From assembly GCA_902363335.1 (NCBI GenBank), contig CABIZV010000001.1, positions 1,240,001 through 1,304,000 of the forward strand: 64,000 bases of DNA, read 5' to 3'. Below the pieces are notes generated by a model that was not told the origin of the DNA, searched no databases, and saw only the letters and a program-made list of their open reading frames with translations. Source of the stretch: Enterobacteriaceae bacterium (GTDB taxonomy: Bacteria; Pseudomonadota; Gammaproteobacteria; Enterobacterales; Enterobacteriaceae). Position numbers and translations under genes: made by a program. This document shows, piece by piece, positions 25,072 to 35,213 of this stretch; within the stretch, counting starts at the first letter, position 1; each line of letters begins with the position of its first letter.

Positions 25072-26850
25072 TTATCTGATCAATTGTTCCGCTTTTGGTA
25101 AAATCTGTGCACCGGATCGCGCAGTGGCATCATAATTGTAAATATCTGTGCGATATTGTGTCTGTCCATCAGCGCCAATGAACGCGGTCAAATAATAGAG
25201 ATTAACCGGAATATTCTGCCGGATATTCACATAGCGCGTATTGCCTTCTTTTAGCGCCGCAGAAATGCGTGCATCATTCCAGCCAGCATCCTGTAACAGC
25301 ATATTTGCCAAATCCGAGGCTTTATTTACCCGCACACAGCCGGAACTTAACGCGCGCGCATCTTTCTGGAACAGATTATGGTTCGGCGTATCGTGCAGAT
25401 AAATTGCATCCGAACTCGGCATATTAAACTTATAACGCCCTAAAGAGTTATGAGCGCCCGGCGATTGCTGGAAACGGAAAGGTAAATTCGATGCCGTGAT
25501 CGTTGACCAGTCAACCTGCCACGGATCGATGGCCTCTTTACTGTTCCAGCCGCGCATCAACGTATAGTTATGACGTTCAAGGTAGCCCGGGTCATTACGC
25601 AGCTTCGGCAGGATATCGTTACGCGCAAGCGTAGGCGGGACGTTCCACGGCGGATTCACTACCACGTTATTCAGCGCGCTACTCATCATCGGCGTTTTAC
25701 GATCGGGACGACCCACAATGACTCGCGAGGCCAGCGCTTCATTACCATTAAGATAATAGACCAGCGAGTAGGCCGGAATATTCACCATGATGCCGGTAGA
25801 GACTTTGCCAGGCAGCAGGCGCAGACGCTGAATATTCAGCGCCAGCACCCCCGCGCGCTCGGCAGAAGAGACGTTGAGCCAGTCTCGGGTAGCCGGGCCA
25901 ATAACCCCATCGCCCCCTAGCCCTTGCGACGTCTGGAAACGCTTAACCGCTTCCACCAGCGTGCGATCGTAGACCTCGCTTTTGGCGAGGCTTTTAGCCT
26001 GACCGATATTGTCGCCCGGCAGCGCAATCGCAGGGCCGTTATCCAGCACACCGTTACGCTGTAAAATTTCGCGCAGCGCTGGCACATCACTACTCCACTG
26101 CCCCGGACGTAATGAGGTTTTGCCGGTCAGCTTAGGCCACGGACGAGAATCGCCGGTCAGCGCCAGCAGTGCTTGATGCATGGCAACGTACTGCGGGTGC
26201 TGCGGCGCTAAGGCGCTAATGAATTGCGGCAGGCCACCGTTATCCAGCGCTAATTGCCACTGGTTAATCACCGACAGCGGCGGCGTGCCCAGCGTGTACG
26301 GCTTGCTGCTGTATAACCAGCGGTTGCCCTGTACCGGAATACCGCTAATGAAGTGGAGATAGCCCATTAGCGCATCCGACAGCACCACATCGCGGGCCAT
26401 ACCGGTGACGCCCGGGTCGGTGAGCAGTTCAACCCACTGCGTAAACTGCGGCTGGAAACCGGCGATGGCCACCTCGGCCAGCTGCTGCTGGAAGGCGTGA
26501 ACCGCCTCGCGGTTGTCCCACATCGGTTTCATCTCTCTGGCAGCGTATAACGTTACCAGAGGGTTCATGTAGACGGGTTTATACCCCACAGGCAGGAGGG
26601 CCTGGATTTCCGCGCGGCTTTTCGCCGCCGCGCCATCAGGTAAGGGCTGACTCCCCTCCAGATTAGCCATCACAGAAGATTGCGTGCCCGGTTGCTGGAG
26701 CACTGGCGAGGCTTCGGCAGGCAATGCGGTGGTATCAGAAGGAACCAGCTCGGGTTCATCTGCAAGCGCAGAACACAGTGGAGCAAACGCCATTGCCAGG
26801 CACAAACTCACGGCCGACAGTTGACGACGATTTTCATTTTTCAGCAACAT
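25072..26850 (-). CDS. ldtD: LdtD (YcbB), L,D-transpeptidase
   Basis: 592 residues from MLLKNENRRQLSAVSL; a TTG 18 bases upstream is less likely. Signal peptide to about residue 31 (CSALADEP). Order: scaffold domain, peptidoglycan-binding domain (VKRFQTSQGLGGDGVIGPATRDWLN), then YkuD catalytic domain with Cys505 in ALSSGCVRVNK and HDTPNHNLF. It forms 3-3 crosslinks and gives beta-lactam bypass and envelope-stress rescue. About 23 residues shorter than E. coli LdtD because the linker before the peptidoglycan-binding domain is reduced. Confidence 0.96.
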   Translation of the reverse strand: MLLKNENRRQLSAVSLCLAMAFAPLCSALADEPELVPSDTTALPAEASPVLQQPGTQSSVMANLEGSQPLPDGAAAKSRAEIQALLPVGYKPVYMNPLVTLYAAREMKPMWDNREAVHAFQQQLAEVAIAGFQPQFTQWVELLTDPGVTGMARDVVLSDALMGYLHFISGIPVQGNRWLYSSKPYTLGTPPLSVINQWQLALDNGGLPQFISALAPQHPQYVAMHQALLALTGDSRPWPKLTGKTSLRPGQWSSDVPALREILQRNGVLDNGPAIALPGDNIGQAKSLAKSEVYDRTLVEAVKRFQTSQGLGGDGVIGPATRDWLNVSSAERAGVLALNIQRLRLLPGKVSTGIMVNIPAYSLVYYLNGNEALASRVIVGRPDRKTPMMSSALNNVVVNPPWNVPPTLARNDILPKLRNDPGYLERHNYTLMRGWNSKEAIDPWQVDWSTITASNLPFRFQQSPGAHNSLGRYKFNMPSSDAIYLHDTPNHNLFQKDARALSSGCVRVNKASDLANMLLQDAGWNDARISAALKEGNTRYVNIRQNIPVNLYYLTAFIGADGQTQYRTDIYNYDATARSGAQILPKAEQLIR

Positions 26851-26900
26851 CCCTTGCCCCCTGTTCAATATACGAAGACCCGTAACATGGGCTTATCTTC

Positions 26901-26952
26901 AGTATATAAAGACAAAAATTTTTTTGCCCGACGAAATGTAAAGAAGTCTAAA
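26901..26952 (-). promoter_or_regulatory. Possible ldtD promoter with CpxR-like box
   Basis: On the minus strand a -10-like TATACT lies at 26901-26906. On the plus strand GTAAA-GAAGT-CTAAA (26938-26952) differs by one base from the CpxR box GTAAA-N5-GTAAA and would centre about 50 bases upstream of the start. E. coli ldtD belongs to the Cpx regulon. This is a single imperfect match in AT-rich DNA. Confidence 0.4.
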
Positions 26953-26983
26953 GATAATAACGCGATATGGCCTAAAAGCGGAT

Positions 26984-27012
26984 AACAAAAAAGGCGACAT
27001 TGCTGTCGCCTT
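26984..27012 (-). terminator. Terminator of the muk operon
   Basis: Eight-base stem AAGGCGAC/GTCGCCTT with loop ATTGCT; on the minus strand TTTTTGTT follows. It lies 56 bases after mukB. Confidence 0.8.
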
Positions 27013-27067
27013 GAGTTCTTTTTAGGACTTATCCTGCCGGACGCGCCCTACTACACCGGGATCGGTG

Positions 27068-30000
27068 CTACGAAGCGTCTGCCGTTCCGGGCAGAGTTTC
27101 CGGGAGCTGGGCGGCAAAACCGCGCAGACCCACGACGTGCACGTGTTCATGGTTATTGACCACTTTACGCACCAGTTTGTAGGTTGTCCCTTTCTCCGGG
27201 CTGATGTTTTCCGGCGCCGCGATAATCAGCTGCATATCCAGACGGTCGCACAGTTCGAACAGCGTGGCAATGGAACGGGCATCCAGACGGGCAGCTTCAT
27301 CCAGGAACAGCAAGCGGCACGGCGACAGGTCTTTGCCGCGCAAGCGACGCGCTTCATCTTCCCAGCTTTGTACCACCATCACCAGAATCGACATCCCGGT
27401 ACCAATAGCTTCACCGGTCGACAACGCACCGGATTCAGCGCGCAGCCAGCCGTCAGAACCGCGGTTAACCTCAACTTCCATTTCCAGATAGCTACGGTAA
27501 TCAAGCAGTTCTTCACCAATGGTCTGCGGCGTACGCTGGCCCATATCAATCTGCGGATTCAGGCGCTGATACAGCTTCGCCAGCGCTTCCGAGAAGGTCA
27601 GGCGATTGCTGTTAAACAGATCCTGATGCTGTTCATGCTGTTCAGATAGCACGGTCAGCAGCATAGAGTGAGTTTCCCGCACGTTAACGTTCAGACGTAC
27701 GCTGTTCACCTGGCCGAAGGAGACGCTCTGCAAGCCTTGGTTCAACTGGCGAATACGGTTCTGTTCACGCTGAATCGTTTTGCGAATGATGTTCGCCACG
27801 CTGCGGGAACTTATCGCCAGCTTCTGCTCGCGGCTGGTCAGCTCTTCGGTCAGACGGCTCAGTTCAATTTCCATCTGTTCGATAGCTTCAACCGGATCGT
27901 CGGTGCGAATAATATCCTGACGGATACGTTCGCGCAGATGCTGATAAACGGCAACAAAGAACTGAATTTTACGTTCTGGACGTTTCGGATCTTCCGACAT
28001 ACGCAGAACATCGCGCAGATGCTCGTTGTCCGCCACCGCCAGACGCAATGCCCCTAACGCTTTATCCGACATAGAGCGCAGATCGTCGGCGCTGAGATAA
28101 GCCAGTTCACGACGGTGTAGACGGCGTTCGACGTTGTTATCTTTCACCAGACGCATGACCGCGCACCATCCGGCTTTGGCGCTCACGACCTGTTCACGCA
28201 TTTCCAGATAATCACGTTCAAGTTTGCGAAGTTTACGGGTCAGGTTGTCCATCTCCGCTTCGCAGAAGGTCAGCGCTTTTTCCAGCTGGTTACGACGCGC
28301 GCGGTTATTGCTCAACTGCGCATGCAGTTCGTCACGACGGGTACGCGCACGTTCTTCAGCGCCAGCATCGGCGCGAACGCCAATATCTTTGAGCTCTTTA
28401 TGCAGATCGTTGAGCAGCTCTTTTTTAGTGTCGTAAGAGCTTTTCAGTGAGGCCAGCACCTGGCTGTATTGGCTGACCTGGGCTGCATGGGTACGCATGG
28501 CGTCACGAGCACGGCTACGTTCGGCTTCCGCCTGTGCCAGACGCTGACGCAGCTTCTCGTTCAGATCGCTGTTGCCTGAAAGCATGTCGGCAGAGTCAGA
28601 GTAGCCAAAGTGGGCGCGACGCTGCACCACTTCCGTCAGGGCGAAGGCCTGCTGACGCGCTTCTCGTTGTACCTGTTGCGACCAGGCGAAATCTTCTTTC
28701 AACTGCTCAAACTGCTCAGGATCGCTTTGCAGTACCGAGACGATAGGTTCAAGCTTCGCCAGCTGATTACCATACTGCTGGATAAAGCGCGCGGCTTCCT
28801 GAGCTTCATCCAGACGTTCCTGAATTTCATCAACACGATCGGCCAGCGTTTCATCCGCCAGCAGGCTCAGGCGTGGCAGCAGACGGTTCAGTTGGGCTAC
28901 GCCCTCTTTCGCCTGTTCAAACTGTGCCTGTTGCTGCTGGTTGTCGCTTTCATGGCTACTGAGCGCACGCTCAAGCTCGGTGCGACGGGTGTTCAGCTTG
29001 CGAATTTCTGCTTCTGGATCGTCGTCAAAGGCAACCGACAGATGGCTACCAATAAAGCGGCTGAATGCCTGGTGCAGACGCTGGGTTTTCTGCACATCAA
29101 ATGACAGCGTGGCGAAACGTTCGGAAAGGCCTTCACGCTCGGCGTGCAGGCTTTCAATACGACTTTCACGCGCTGCGCGGCCAAACAATGGCACCGACGG
29201 GAAGCGAGAATATCGCCACTGACGGTCGGCAATTTTCACCACCACCGCTTTTTCCAGTTCATCGACGCTAAATACGCTGTCATCGAAGGACTGCGGATCC
29301 CCTTCAATCAGATAGAGGTCTTCCGGGCAATCTTCCAGACCTTCCAGATACTCGGCAATCTGCGAGAGATCCGGTACGACGATCGCGTGACGCGATGGGC
29401 CATATAGCGCGGAGAAGTACGGCGCGTCTTCAAGGCTAACGTCGTCATAAATTTCTGACAGCAGCACGCCGCCAAAACGTTCCGCCAGCGCGTTAAGACG
29501 CTGATCTTCAGAACCGCCCGGCTGGCTTAAACGTTCAATTTCGTCGTCAACGGCACGTTTGCGCGCGCCGACTTCGTCACGCTCAACGATAGCTTCGCGT
29601 TCACGCTCCAGCAGCTGTTGCAGGTATTCGGTAACGTCCTGGCTTGACTCAAACTGCTCGCCGCTCTGTTCGCAAAGCTGGCTTAAACTGTTTTGCGCAG
29701 CAAGCCAGACCGGTGCGCGGTGCATCAGCGCTGAGATACGCGATTGCAGCTGTTCTTGTTCCTGACGCAGCGCCATGCGCTGTTCGCGGGCGTCGGTGAC
29801 ACAGTCGCTTAGCGCCGCGATTCGTGCTTCGAGCTCGTGATGCAGCGCTTCCAGGTCGTCAATATCGTACTGTTTGCCCTGACGCTTACAGAAATCCGCC
29901 AACAGGCGTTCAGCTTCCTGCTGTTCACGCAGACGCTGTTCCAGCTCATTCAAACGGCTGCGCAGCGGTTGCGCCTGTTCCGCCAGATGGCGCTGGTTGA

Positions 30001-31516
30001 CGCCGTCGCGCAGCAGTTCACGGGCGATGTCCCAGGCTTCGTTACGCGCCAGCGGGCCATTGATGGCTTCCACCAGTTTGAACGCCTGTTCAAACTGGCT
30101 GTGCGCGGTTTGCGACACGCTCATTTTCTGCTCAAGCGTCAGCAGTTTTTCGGTCGCTTCCTGTTCTTTCGCCTGGAACGTTTCCAGCCATTCATCGGCG
30201 CTTTCCGGGGTTAAATCCGGCAGGTGGCAAAGCTCTTTGGCGCGTTGCAGGGCTTGCAACGCCTGAGTGTACTGAATGGCGCGCGTTTGCTGTACGTCCA
30301 GCGCCTGCTGGTAGTCCGCCAGTTGGCTTTTCAGTTCATCCACTTCAAGCTCAGCGGCTTCGGCGCGAGCTTCATTTTCTTCCTGCTGTTCAGCGGCTTC
30401 CGCCACGACTTCATTTTGTTCTTCCAGACGAATTTGTAACTCGTCTAAATCCGCTTCGTAGCGTTCAATTTTTTCTTGCTGACGCAGCGCTGTCTGCACC
30501 AGGTTCAGATGGTCGCTGGCAGCCTGGTGATCGGCCTCCAGATCCCCTTCCGCACCGTTATGCTCGTTCAGTTCACGCGCCATTTCCACGTGCTTAAACT
30601 GCTCAGCGGCAAGCTGTGAGCGTGAAGTGAACAGGTCACGTCGATACTCCAGCACTTTATCCAGATGCACCCGACGCTCATTGGCGTGGCGCATATAGTC
30701 TGCCGCAACGTAGTCGGTCGCTTCAGAGATCAAATGCTTGAACAGATCGCGGTCGGACTGGGTAACGCGAATCGCCTCAAGCGTCATACGGTTTTCGCGC
30801 AGCGCCGCTTCCATGTCCTGGAAGGCTTTACGCACGCCGCTGTTTTCCGGCAGCAGGTAATCACGCAGCGAGCGGGTAATCGCGCTGGAGATACCGCCGT
30901 ACAGCGAGGCTTCAATCAGACGATAGTATTTGCTACGATCGGAGGCGGAACGCAGACGACGTGCTACGATCCCTAAATCGAACATCAAAGAGTGGTAGTC
31001 AGTAATCGAGTTGAACTGTTTGAACTGCACGCCTTCAATGGTGTCGAGCTTATCTTTTAGCTCCTGCAACGTTAAGACGCGCGCCTGGCGTTCGTTTAAC
31101 GTTTCGGTCAGCAGCTGAGTCGGCTGATATGACGTTGGCAGGCCCTGAATGGCGAACGGTTTGATATCGACTTTACGATCGCGCCCGGCGATCTGTTGCA
31201 GACGTACACCGACGACTACGCGCTGATTGCGTGAGTTCATCACGTCCAGCACCGAATAACACACACCCGCCTTCAGCTTACCGTGCAGACCTTTATCGCG
31301 TGAACCGCTGGTTGCCCCTGCTTCCGTGGTGTTACGGAAGTGCAGCAGCGTTAAGTCGGGAATAAGCGCCGTGACGAAAGCCGCCATGGTCGTCGATTTA
31401 CCCGCACCGTTACCGCCCGAAAGCGTCGTGACCAGTTCATCCAGGTCAAAGGTTCGGGCAAAGAACCCGTTCCAGTTAATCAACGTAAGCGATCGAAATT
31501 TTCCGCGCTCAATCAT
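27068..31516 (-). CDS. mukB: MukB, SMC-like chromosome condensin subunit
   Basis: 1482 residues (1486 in E. coli). N-terminal ATPase head with Walker A GGNGAGKSTT near residue 34, two very long coiled-coil arms around a central hinge (about 650-780), and a C-terminal head with the ABC signature (GALSTGEAIGTG) and Walker B LLFLDEAARLD. With MukF and MukE it condenses and segregates the chromosome, and it binds topoisomerase IV and MatP. Its ATG overlaps the mukE stop by one base (TAATG), so stoichiometry is coupled. The last gene of the operon. Confidence 0.98.
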   Translation of the reverse strand: MIERGKFRSLTLINWNGFFARTFDLDELVTTLSGGNGAGKSTTMAAFVTALIPDLTLLHFRNTTEAGATSGSRDKGLHGKLKAGVCYSVLDVMNSRNQRVVVGVRLQQIAGRDRKVDIKPFAIQGLPTSYQPTQLLTETLNERQARVLTLQELKDKLDTIEGVQFKQFNSITDYHSLMFDLGIVARRLRSASDRSKYYRLIEASLYGGISSAITRSLRDYLLPENSGVRKAFQDMEAALRENRMTLEAIRVTQSDRDLFKHLISEATDYVAADYMRHANERRVHLDKVLEYRRDLFTSRSQLAAEQFKHVEMARELNEHNGAEGDLEADHQAASDHLNLVQTALRQQEKIERYEADLDELQIRLEEQNEVVAEAAEQQEENEARAEAAELEVDELKSQLADYQQALDVQQTRAIQYTQALQALQRAKELCHLPDLTPESADEWLETFQAKEQEATEKLLTLEQKMSVSQTAHSQFEQAFKLVEAINGPLARNEAWDIARELLRDGVNQRHLAEQAQPLRSRLNELEQRLREQQEAERLLADFCKRQGKQYDIDDLEALHHELEARIAALSDCVTDAREQRMALRQEQEQLQSRISALMHRAPVWLAAQNSLSQLCEQSGEQFESSQDVTEYLQQLLEREREAIVERDEVGARKRAVDDEIERLSQPGGSEDQRLNALAERFGGVLLSEIYDDVSLEDAPYFSALYGPSRHAIVVPDLSQIAEYLEGLEDCPEDLYLIEGDPQSFDDSVFSVDELEKAVVVKIADRQWRYSRFPSVPLFGRAARESRIESLHAEREGLSERFATLSFDVQKTQRLHQAFSRFIGSHLSVAFDDDPEAEIRKLNTRRTELERALSSHESDNQQQQAQFEQAKEGVAQLNRLLPRLSLLADETLADRVDEIQERLDEAQEAARFIQQYGNQLAKLEPIVSVLQSDPEQFEQLKEDFAWSQQVQREARQQAFALTEVVQRRAHFGYSDSADMLSGNSDLNEKLRQRLAQAEAERSRARDAMRTHAAQVSQYSQVLASLKSSYDTKKELLNDLHKELKDIGVRADAGAEERARTRRDELHAQLSNNRARRNQLEKALTFCEAEMDNLTRKLRKLERDYLEMREQVVSAKAGWCAVMRLVKDNNVERRLHRRELAYLSADDLRSMSDKALGALRLAVADNEHLRDVLRMSEDPKRPERKIQFFVAVYQHLRERIRQDIIRTDDPVEAIEQMEIELSRLTEELTSREQKLAISSRSVANIIRKTIQREQNRIRQLNQGLQSVSFGQVNSVRLNVNVRETHSMLLTVLSEQHEQHQDLFNSNRLTFSEALAKLYQRLNPQIDMGQRTPQTIGEELLDYRSYLEMEVEVNRGSDGWLRAESGALSTGEAIGTGMSILVMVVQSWEDEARRLRGKDLSPCRLLFLDEAARLDARSIATLFELCDRLDMQLIIAAPENISPEKGTTYKLVRKVVNNHEHVHVVGLRGFAAQLPETLPGTADAS

Positions 31517-32220
31517 TATTCTTCCTCCCCGCTATCTGGCTGATTTTCGTCGTTCTCGTCATTGAGCAACAGATGGTTTTCGATAGGCATCGCTTCACCA
31601 TCGCGGATCATGCGCAGCTGCGCTTCGCGCGCGTCATCACCTGAGCGCACATCCGCGCCAAAGCGGAAGACCGATTCGGTGATGCGGAATTTGCTGCTGT
31701 CATGGCCCATAAACCACACCATGCCCAGACGGCGCAGACGGTTGAGTGAGGAGCGGACTTTCTCTTGCAGTTTCTGACGATCGAGATCAGAACCGGTAGA
31801 ACGGTTGTTGACAAGCTTCAGCAGCTTAGCTTCATCAGCCAGAGATAACAGCTCATCGTACAGCTCTTGCTGGGTGAAAATGCCTTCATTGGCGAGACGC
31901 TCCGGGCTTAAATAGAGGTAGCAAAGAATTTTGCCGACCATCATATCCAGCTCAGAAAGCACCGAGCGCGGAATCAGCGTGGTGGAACGCGGGCGCAGGT
32001 AGAAGAATCCTTCCGGCGCGCGAATCAGCTCCACGTTGTAACGGGCGTAAAACTCTTCCAGGTACTCCTGGAAATCCATTAAAAAGGCGTGATTATCCAG
32101 CTCATCCAGACCAATGTGGCGGCCAGCACGCAGTGCGCTATCCAGCGCGGGGAAAAGAGGGTTGGCCAGGGCCTGTGCCAGTTTAACCGGCATCACTTGT
32201 TCAATATTTGTCGATGACAT
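31516..32220 (-). CDS. mukE: MukE, condensin accessory (kite) subunit
   Basis: 234 residues from MSSTNIEQVMPVKLAQAL, identical in length to E. coli; a frame extension of nine residues is rejected. Two winged-helix domains form a dimer that binds the MukF linker and modulates MukB ATPase and DNA binding. The acidic C-terminus (NQPDSGEEE) is conserved. Its first 20 bases overlap the 3' end of mukF. Confidence 0.97.
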   Translation of the reverse strand: MSSTNIEQVMPVKLAQALANPLFPALDSALRAGRHIGLDELDNHAFLMDFQEYLEEFYARYNVELIRAPEGFFYLRPRSTTLIPRSVLSELDMMVGKILCYLYLSPERLANEGIFTQQELYDELLSLADEAKLLKLVNNRSTGSDLDRQKLQEKVRSSLNRLRRLGMVWFMGHDSSKFRITESVFRFGADVRSGDDAREAQLRMIRDGEAMPIENHLLLNDENDENQPDSGEEE

Positions 32221-33523
32221 GCGCCTGTACCTTGGCTCCGTAATCATTAATCGACTGCCAGATTGCTGGCAGTCCGGTGAAATCTGCGTTTGCTACGCCC
32301 AAACGTACCGCCTGGTCTACGACCACACGCGCAACGTCGAAATGACGCGCCCGTGGATATTGTGCCAGGTACTCTTTCACCACCAGACCGAGGTCCAGCG
32401 GCAGCTGTTTGGTTTTATAGATGGCTAACTGTTCTTCAATCAGCGCGGCAAGCTGTTCGCGGATTTCGTTAAATTCTTCATATTCCAGATCCGGCGGAAG
32501 TTCCCCGGTAACCTCTTCGTCGCGCAGCGTCATCTCTTCATCACGCATATCCAGCAAACGGTCGGCGCTGGCATAGGTCAACGCCCATGGCGCATCGAAG
32601 TAATTCTGCACTGACTGACGCAGACGCTGAGCGAAAACGCGGTTTTTATCCATATCGATAGCGGTACGGATAAATTTATGCACGTGGCGGTCATAGCCAA
32701 TCCACAGGTCAATCGCCTGCTGGCCCCAGCTCACAATACGGTCAAGCTTACTTTGCAGGTCGAAAACCAGACGGTCAACAAAGTGCAAATCGTTATGGCT
32801 TAAGGTGGCGTCCTGAATACGCAGGAGGTTCGCCTGCAGTTTATCCCCCGCCGCATCCAGCGTATCCTGCAATTCACGCAGCGTGCCGGAGGTTTCGGAC
32901 AACAGCAGTTCACAGCTGGAAATCGCTGCGCGCCAGTCTTTGTTGAGCAACTGGGCAATATCGTCTTTCACCGACTGCTGCTGCTCATCCATAATGCGCT
33001 GCGTCAGATCGATGCTATCAAAAATTTCCGCTACCGAGTATTTGAGCGGTGCGTAGACGTTGCGGTGCCAGTGGAATTCATCGCCACCTTCATCCGCTGA
33101 ATCAGCCGCTCGTTTGAGTTCACCTGCCACAATGGAGAGCTGCATCGACAGACGCAGCGTGGAGAACTCGCGCTGACGAATATAGTAGTCGGTGATGCCA
33201 ATCCCTAATGGCGTCAGACGATAGATTGAGTTCCCTTCCGTGACTTCGCTGGTAAAGCGGTTCAGCAGACGTTGGCGAACCAGGTCGTTAATCGCGTTGT
33301 TGGCGCGCGTGCCGATGGTCTCACTGGTTTGCTCAAACGCATCACTGACGTGACGGAACGCATCCACCAGCTCGCCTTCCGTCATTTCACCTTCCAGTCG
33401 CTCACCGTTGAGCGTTGCTACCGCCAGCAAAAATGAGAGCCTGTCGACGGGTAGCGAGATGGCAAAATCATTTTTCCTGGCCCAGGCAACCAGTTCGGGG
33501 ACTGTCTGGGAAAATTCACTCAT
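32201..33523 (-). CDS. mukF: MukF, kleisin subunit of MukBEF
   Basis: 440 residues, full length. N-terminal winged-helix dimerisation domain and four-helix bundle, a linker that binds MukE, and a C-terminal winged helix that binds the MukB cap. It bridges two MukB heads. It overlaps cmoM by 8 bases upstream and mukE by 20 bases downstream. Confidence 0.97.
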   Translation of the reverse strand: MSEFSQTVPELVAWARKNDFAISLPVDRLSFLLAVATLNGERLEGEMTEGELVDAFRHVSDAFEQTSETIGTRANNAINDLVRQRLLNRFTSEVTEGNSIYRLTPLGIGITDYYIRQREFSTLRLSMQLSIVAGELKRAADSADEGGDEFHWHRNVYAPLKYSVAEIFDSIDLTQRIMDEQQQSVKDDIAQLLNKDWRAAISSCELLLSETSGTLRELQDTLDAAGDKLQANLLRIQDATLSHNDLHFVDRLVFDLQSKLDRIVSWGQQAIDLWIGYDRHVHKFIRTAIDMDKNRVFAQRLRQSVQNYFDAPWALTYASADRLLDMRDEEMTLRDEEVTGELPPDLEYEEFNEIREQLAALIEEQLAIYKTKQLPLDLGLVVKEYLAQYPRARHFDVARVVVDQAVRLGVANADFTGLPAIWQSINDYGAKVQAHVIDKY

Positions 33524-34310
33524 CGTTTATCCTTGTTTCTGTCTGCGGCTTGCGCGCGGTGACATGAATATAGCGCCCCATGCTAATATACGGCTCCTGG
33601 CGGCAATAGCGTGTTTCCAGCTCCAGCAGGGCGTCAAAACAGTTCTTTTGCATCTGCTTATCGCGCAAATAGTCATGAAACACTCGCACGCCGGTTTTCC
33701 CGTTTATTTGCCAGCCACTCTCTTCCAGCCAGCGATAGACCTGTTGCGGATCGCGCGGGTAGTTCGGTGACAGCGTACGTCTTTTCTTTTTCGGCATGCC
33801 CAGCATCACGTAATCGAAGTTGCCGACCACCATGTTATGCATCAACAGGCCGTTTGCATTGTAGAACATCAACGACAATGCGCCGCCCGGACGGAGTACC
33901 GTCCACAGCGTCTTTAAGACAGCCTGAGGCTCAGCCACCCATTCCAGCACCGCGTGAAACAATATCAGATCAACCGGGCTTTCCAAATGTTCGTCAACGT
34001 CCTGGACGGCGCAATGTATGAAATGCATGTTGTCGCTCACACCTTTGTCGGCTGCCGCCTGACTTGCGCGCGCGATCATTTCCGCGGAAAGATCGCATAA
34101 CGTCACATGATGACCACGCTCGGCCATTTTTATCGCCGTCTGGCCTTCACCACCACCCGCATCCAGGACACGCAGCGGCCGGGAGCCCATTGTCGCCAAT
34201 AGCGCATCCAGATCCTGCCACAGAATAGCCTGGCGCAGCTGGCCTTTCGTGGTGCCATAAATATTGCGCGAAAACTTGTCTGCCATGTCATCGAAATTGC
34301 GATCCTGCAC
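33516..34310 (-). CDS. cmoM: CmoM (SmtA), tRNA cmo5U methyltransferase
   Basis: 264 residues (261 in E. coli). Class I S-adenosylmethionine methyltransferase with motif I VLDAGGGEGQTA near residue 47 and the acidic loop LCDLS. It methylates 5-carboxymethoxyuridine at position 34 of tRNAs to the methyl ester. First gene of the cmoM-mukFEB operon. Divergent from elyC across 123 bases. Confidence 0.95.
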   Translation of the reverse strand: MQDRNFDDMADKFSRNIYGTTKGQLRQAILWQDLDALLATMGSRPLRVLDAGGGEGQTAIKMAERGHHVTLCDLSAEMIARASQAAADKGVSDNMHFIHCAVQDVDEHLESPVDLILFHAVLEWVAEPQAVLKTLWTVLRPGGALSLMFYNANGLLMHNMVVGNFDYVMLGMPKKKRRTLSPNYPRDPQQVYRWLEESGWQINGKTGVRVFHDYLRDKQMQKNCFDALLELETRYCRQEPYISMGRYIHVTARKPQTETRINDE

Positions 34311-34433
34311 AGGACTTTCCTACTTCACCGCCACAAAGGGTCTATTTTGTCACACCCACGGCGAGAATGAAGCTATCTGGTGTAATATCCCTGCATTCAT
34401 ACGGTCAGATGGTTAAAAAAGGTACTCTACAGA

Positions 34434-35213
34434 ATGCTTTTTATGCTGAAAAAGTATATCGGCGGTTTGATGCTGCCGCTTCCACTTCTTCTTTTGCTGA
34501 TTGGATTGGGAATTGTCCTGGTTTGGTTTACGCGTTTTCAAAAAACGGGAAAAACGGCAATTACCGCCGGTTGGCTACTGTTGCTTCTGCTAAGCCTGCA
34601 ACCGGTCGCTGACGGTTTGCTAAAACCGATTGAGGATAAATACCCCACCTGGCGCAACGAAAAGTCGGTGCAGTACATTGTGGTGCTGGGCGGCGGCTAT
34701 ACATGGAACCCGGAATGGGCGCCGAGCTCGAATCTGATTAACAACAGTTTACCGCGTCTGGCCGAGGGAATTCGTCTGTGGCAGGCAAATCCGGGATCGA
34801 AAATGATCTTCACCGGTGCGCGAGCGGTAACCAATCCGGTAAGCACCGCGGAGAGCGGCGCGCGCGTCGCCGAAAGCCTGGGCGTTCCGCGTAGTGACAT
34901 CATCGTGCTTGATACACCGAAGGACACAGAAGAAGAAGCCAGCGCGGTGAAAGCCGCCATTGGTGATACGCCGTTCCTGCTGGTCACCTCCGCATCACAC
35001 CTGCCGCGTGCCATGATCTTTTTTGAGCACGCCGGGTTACATCCGCTTCCTGCGCCAGCCAATCAGCTCGCCATTACTTCCCCGCTCAATCCGTGGGAGC
35101 GCCTCATTCCTTCACCGGTCTGGCTGATGCACAGTGACCGGGTCGGTTACGAGACGCTAGGTCGTATCTGGCAGTGGTTAAAAGGTGATTCAGGAAAGCC
35201 AGGGGAGCAGTGA
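34434..35213 (+). CDS. elyC: ElyC (YcbC), envelope biogenesis factor, DUF218
   Basis: 259 residues, the E. coli length. Two N-terminal membrane helices (about 10-32 and 40-58) and a periplasmic DUF218 domain starting YIVVLGGGYTWNP, with STAESGARVAESLGV and SASHLPRAM. E. coli elyC mutants lyse at low temperature from a defect in peptidoglycan/lipid-carrier metabolism; the biochemical activity is unresolved. Its 3' end overlaps the convergent ycbJ by 24 bases. Confidence 0.94.
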   Translation: MLFMLKKYIGGLMLPLPLLLLLIGLGIVLVWFTRFQKTGKTAITAGWLLLLLLSLQPVADGLLKPIEDKYPTWRNEKSVQYIVVLGGGYTWNPEWAPSSNLINNSLPRLAEGIRLWQANPGSKMIFTGARAVTNPVSTAESGARVAESLGVPRSDIIVLDTPKDTEEEASAVKAAIGDTPFLLVTSASHLPRAMIFFEHAGLHPLPAPANQLAITSPLNPWERLIPSPVWLMHSDRVGYETLGRIWQWLKGDSGKPGEQ

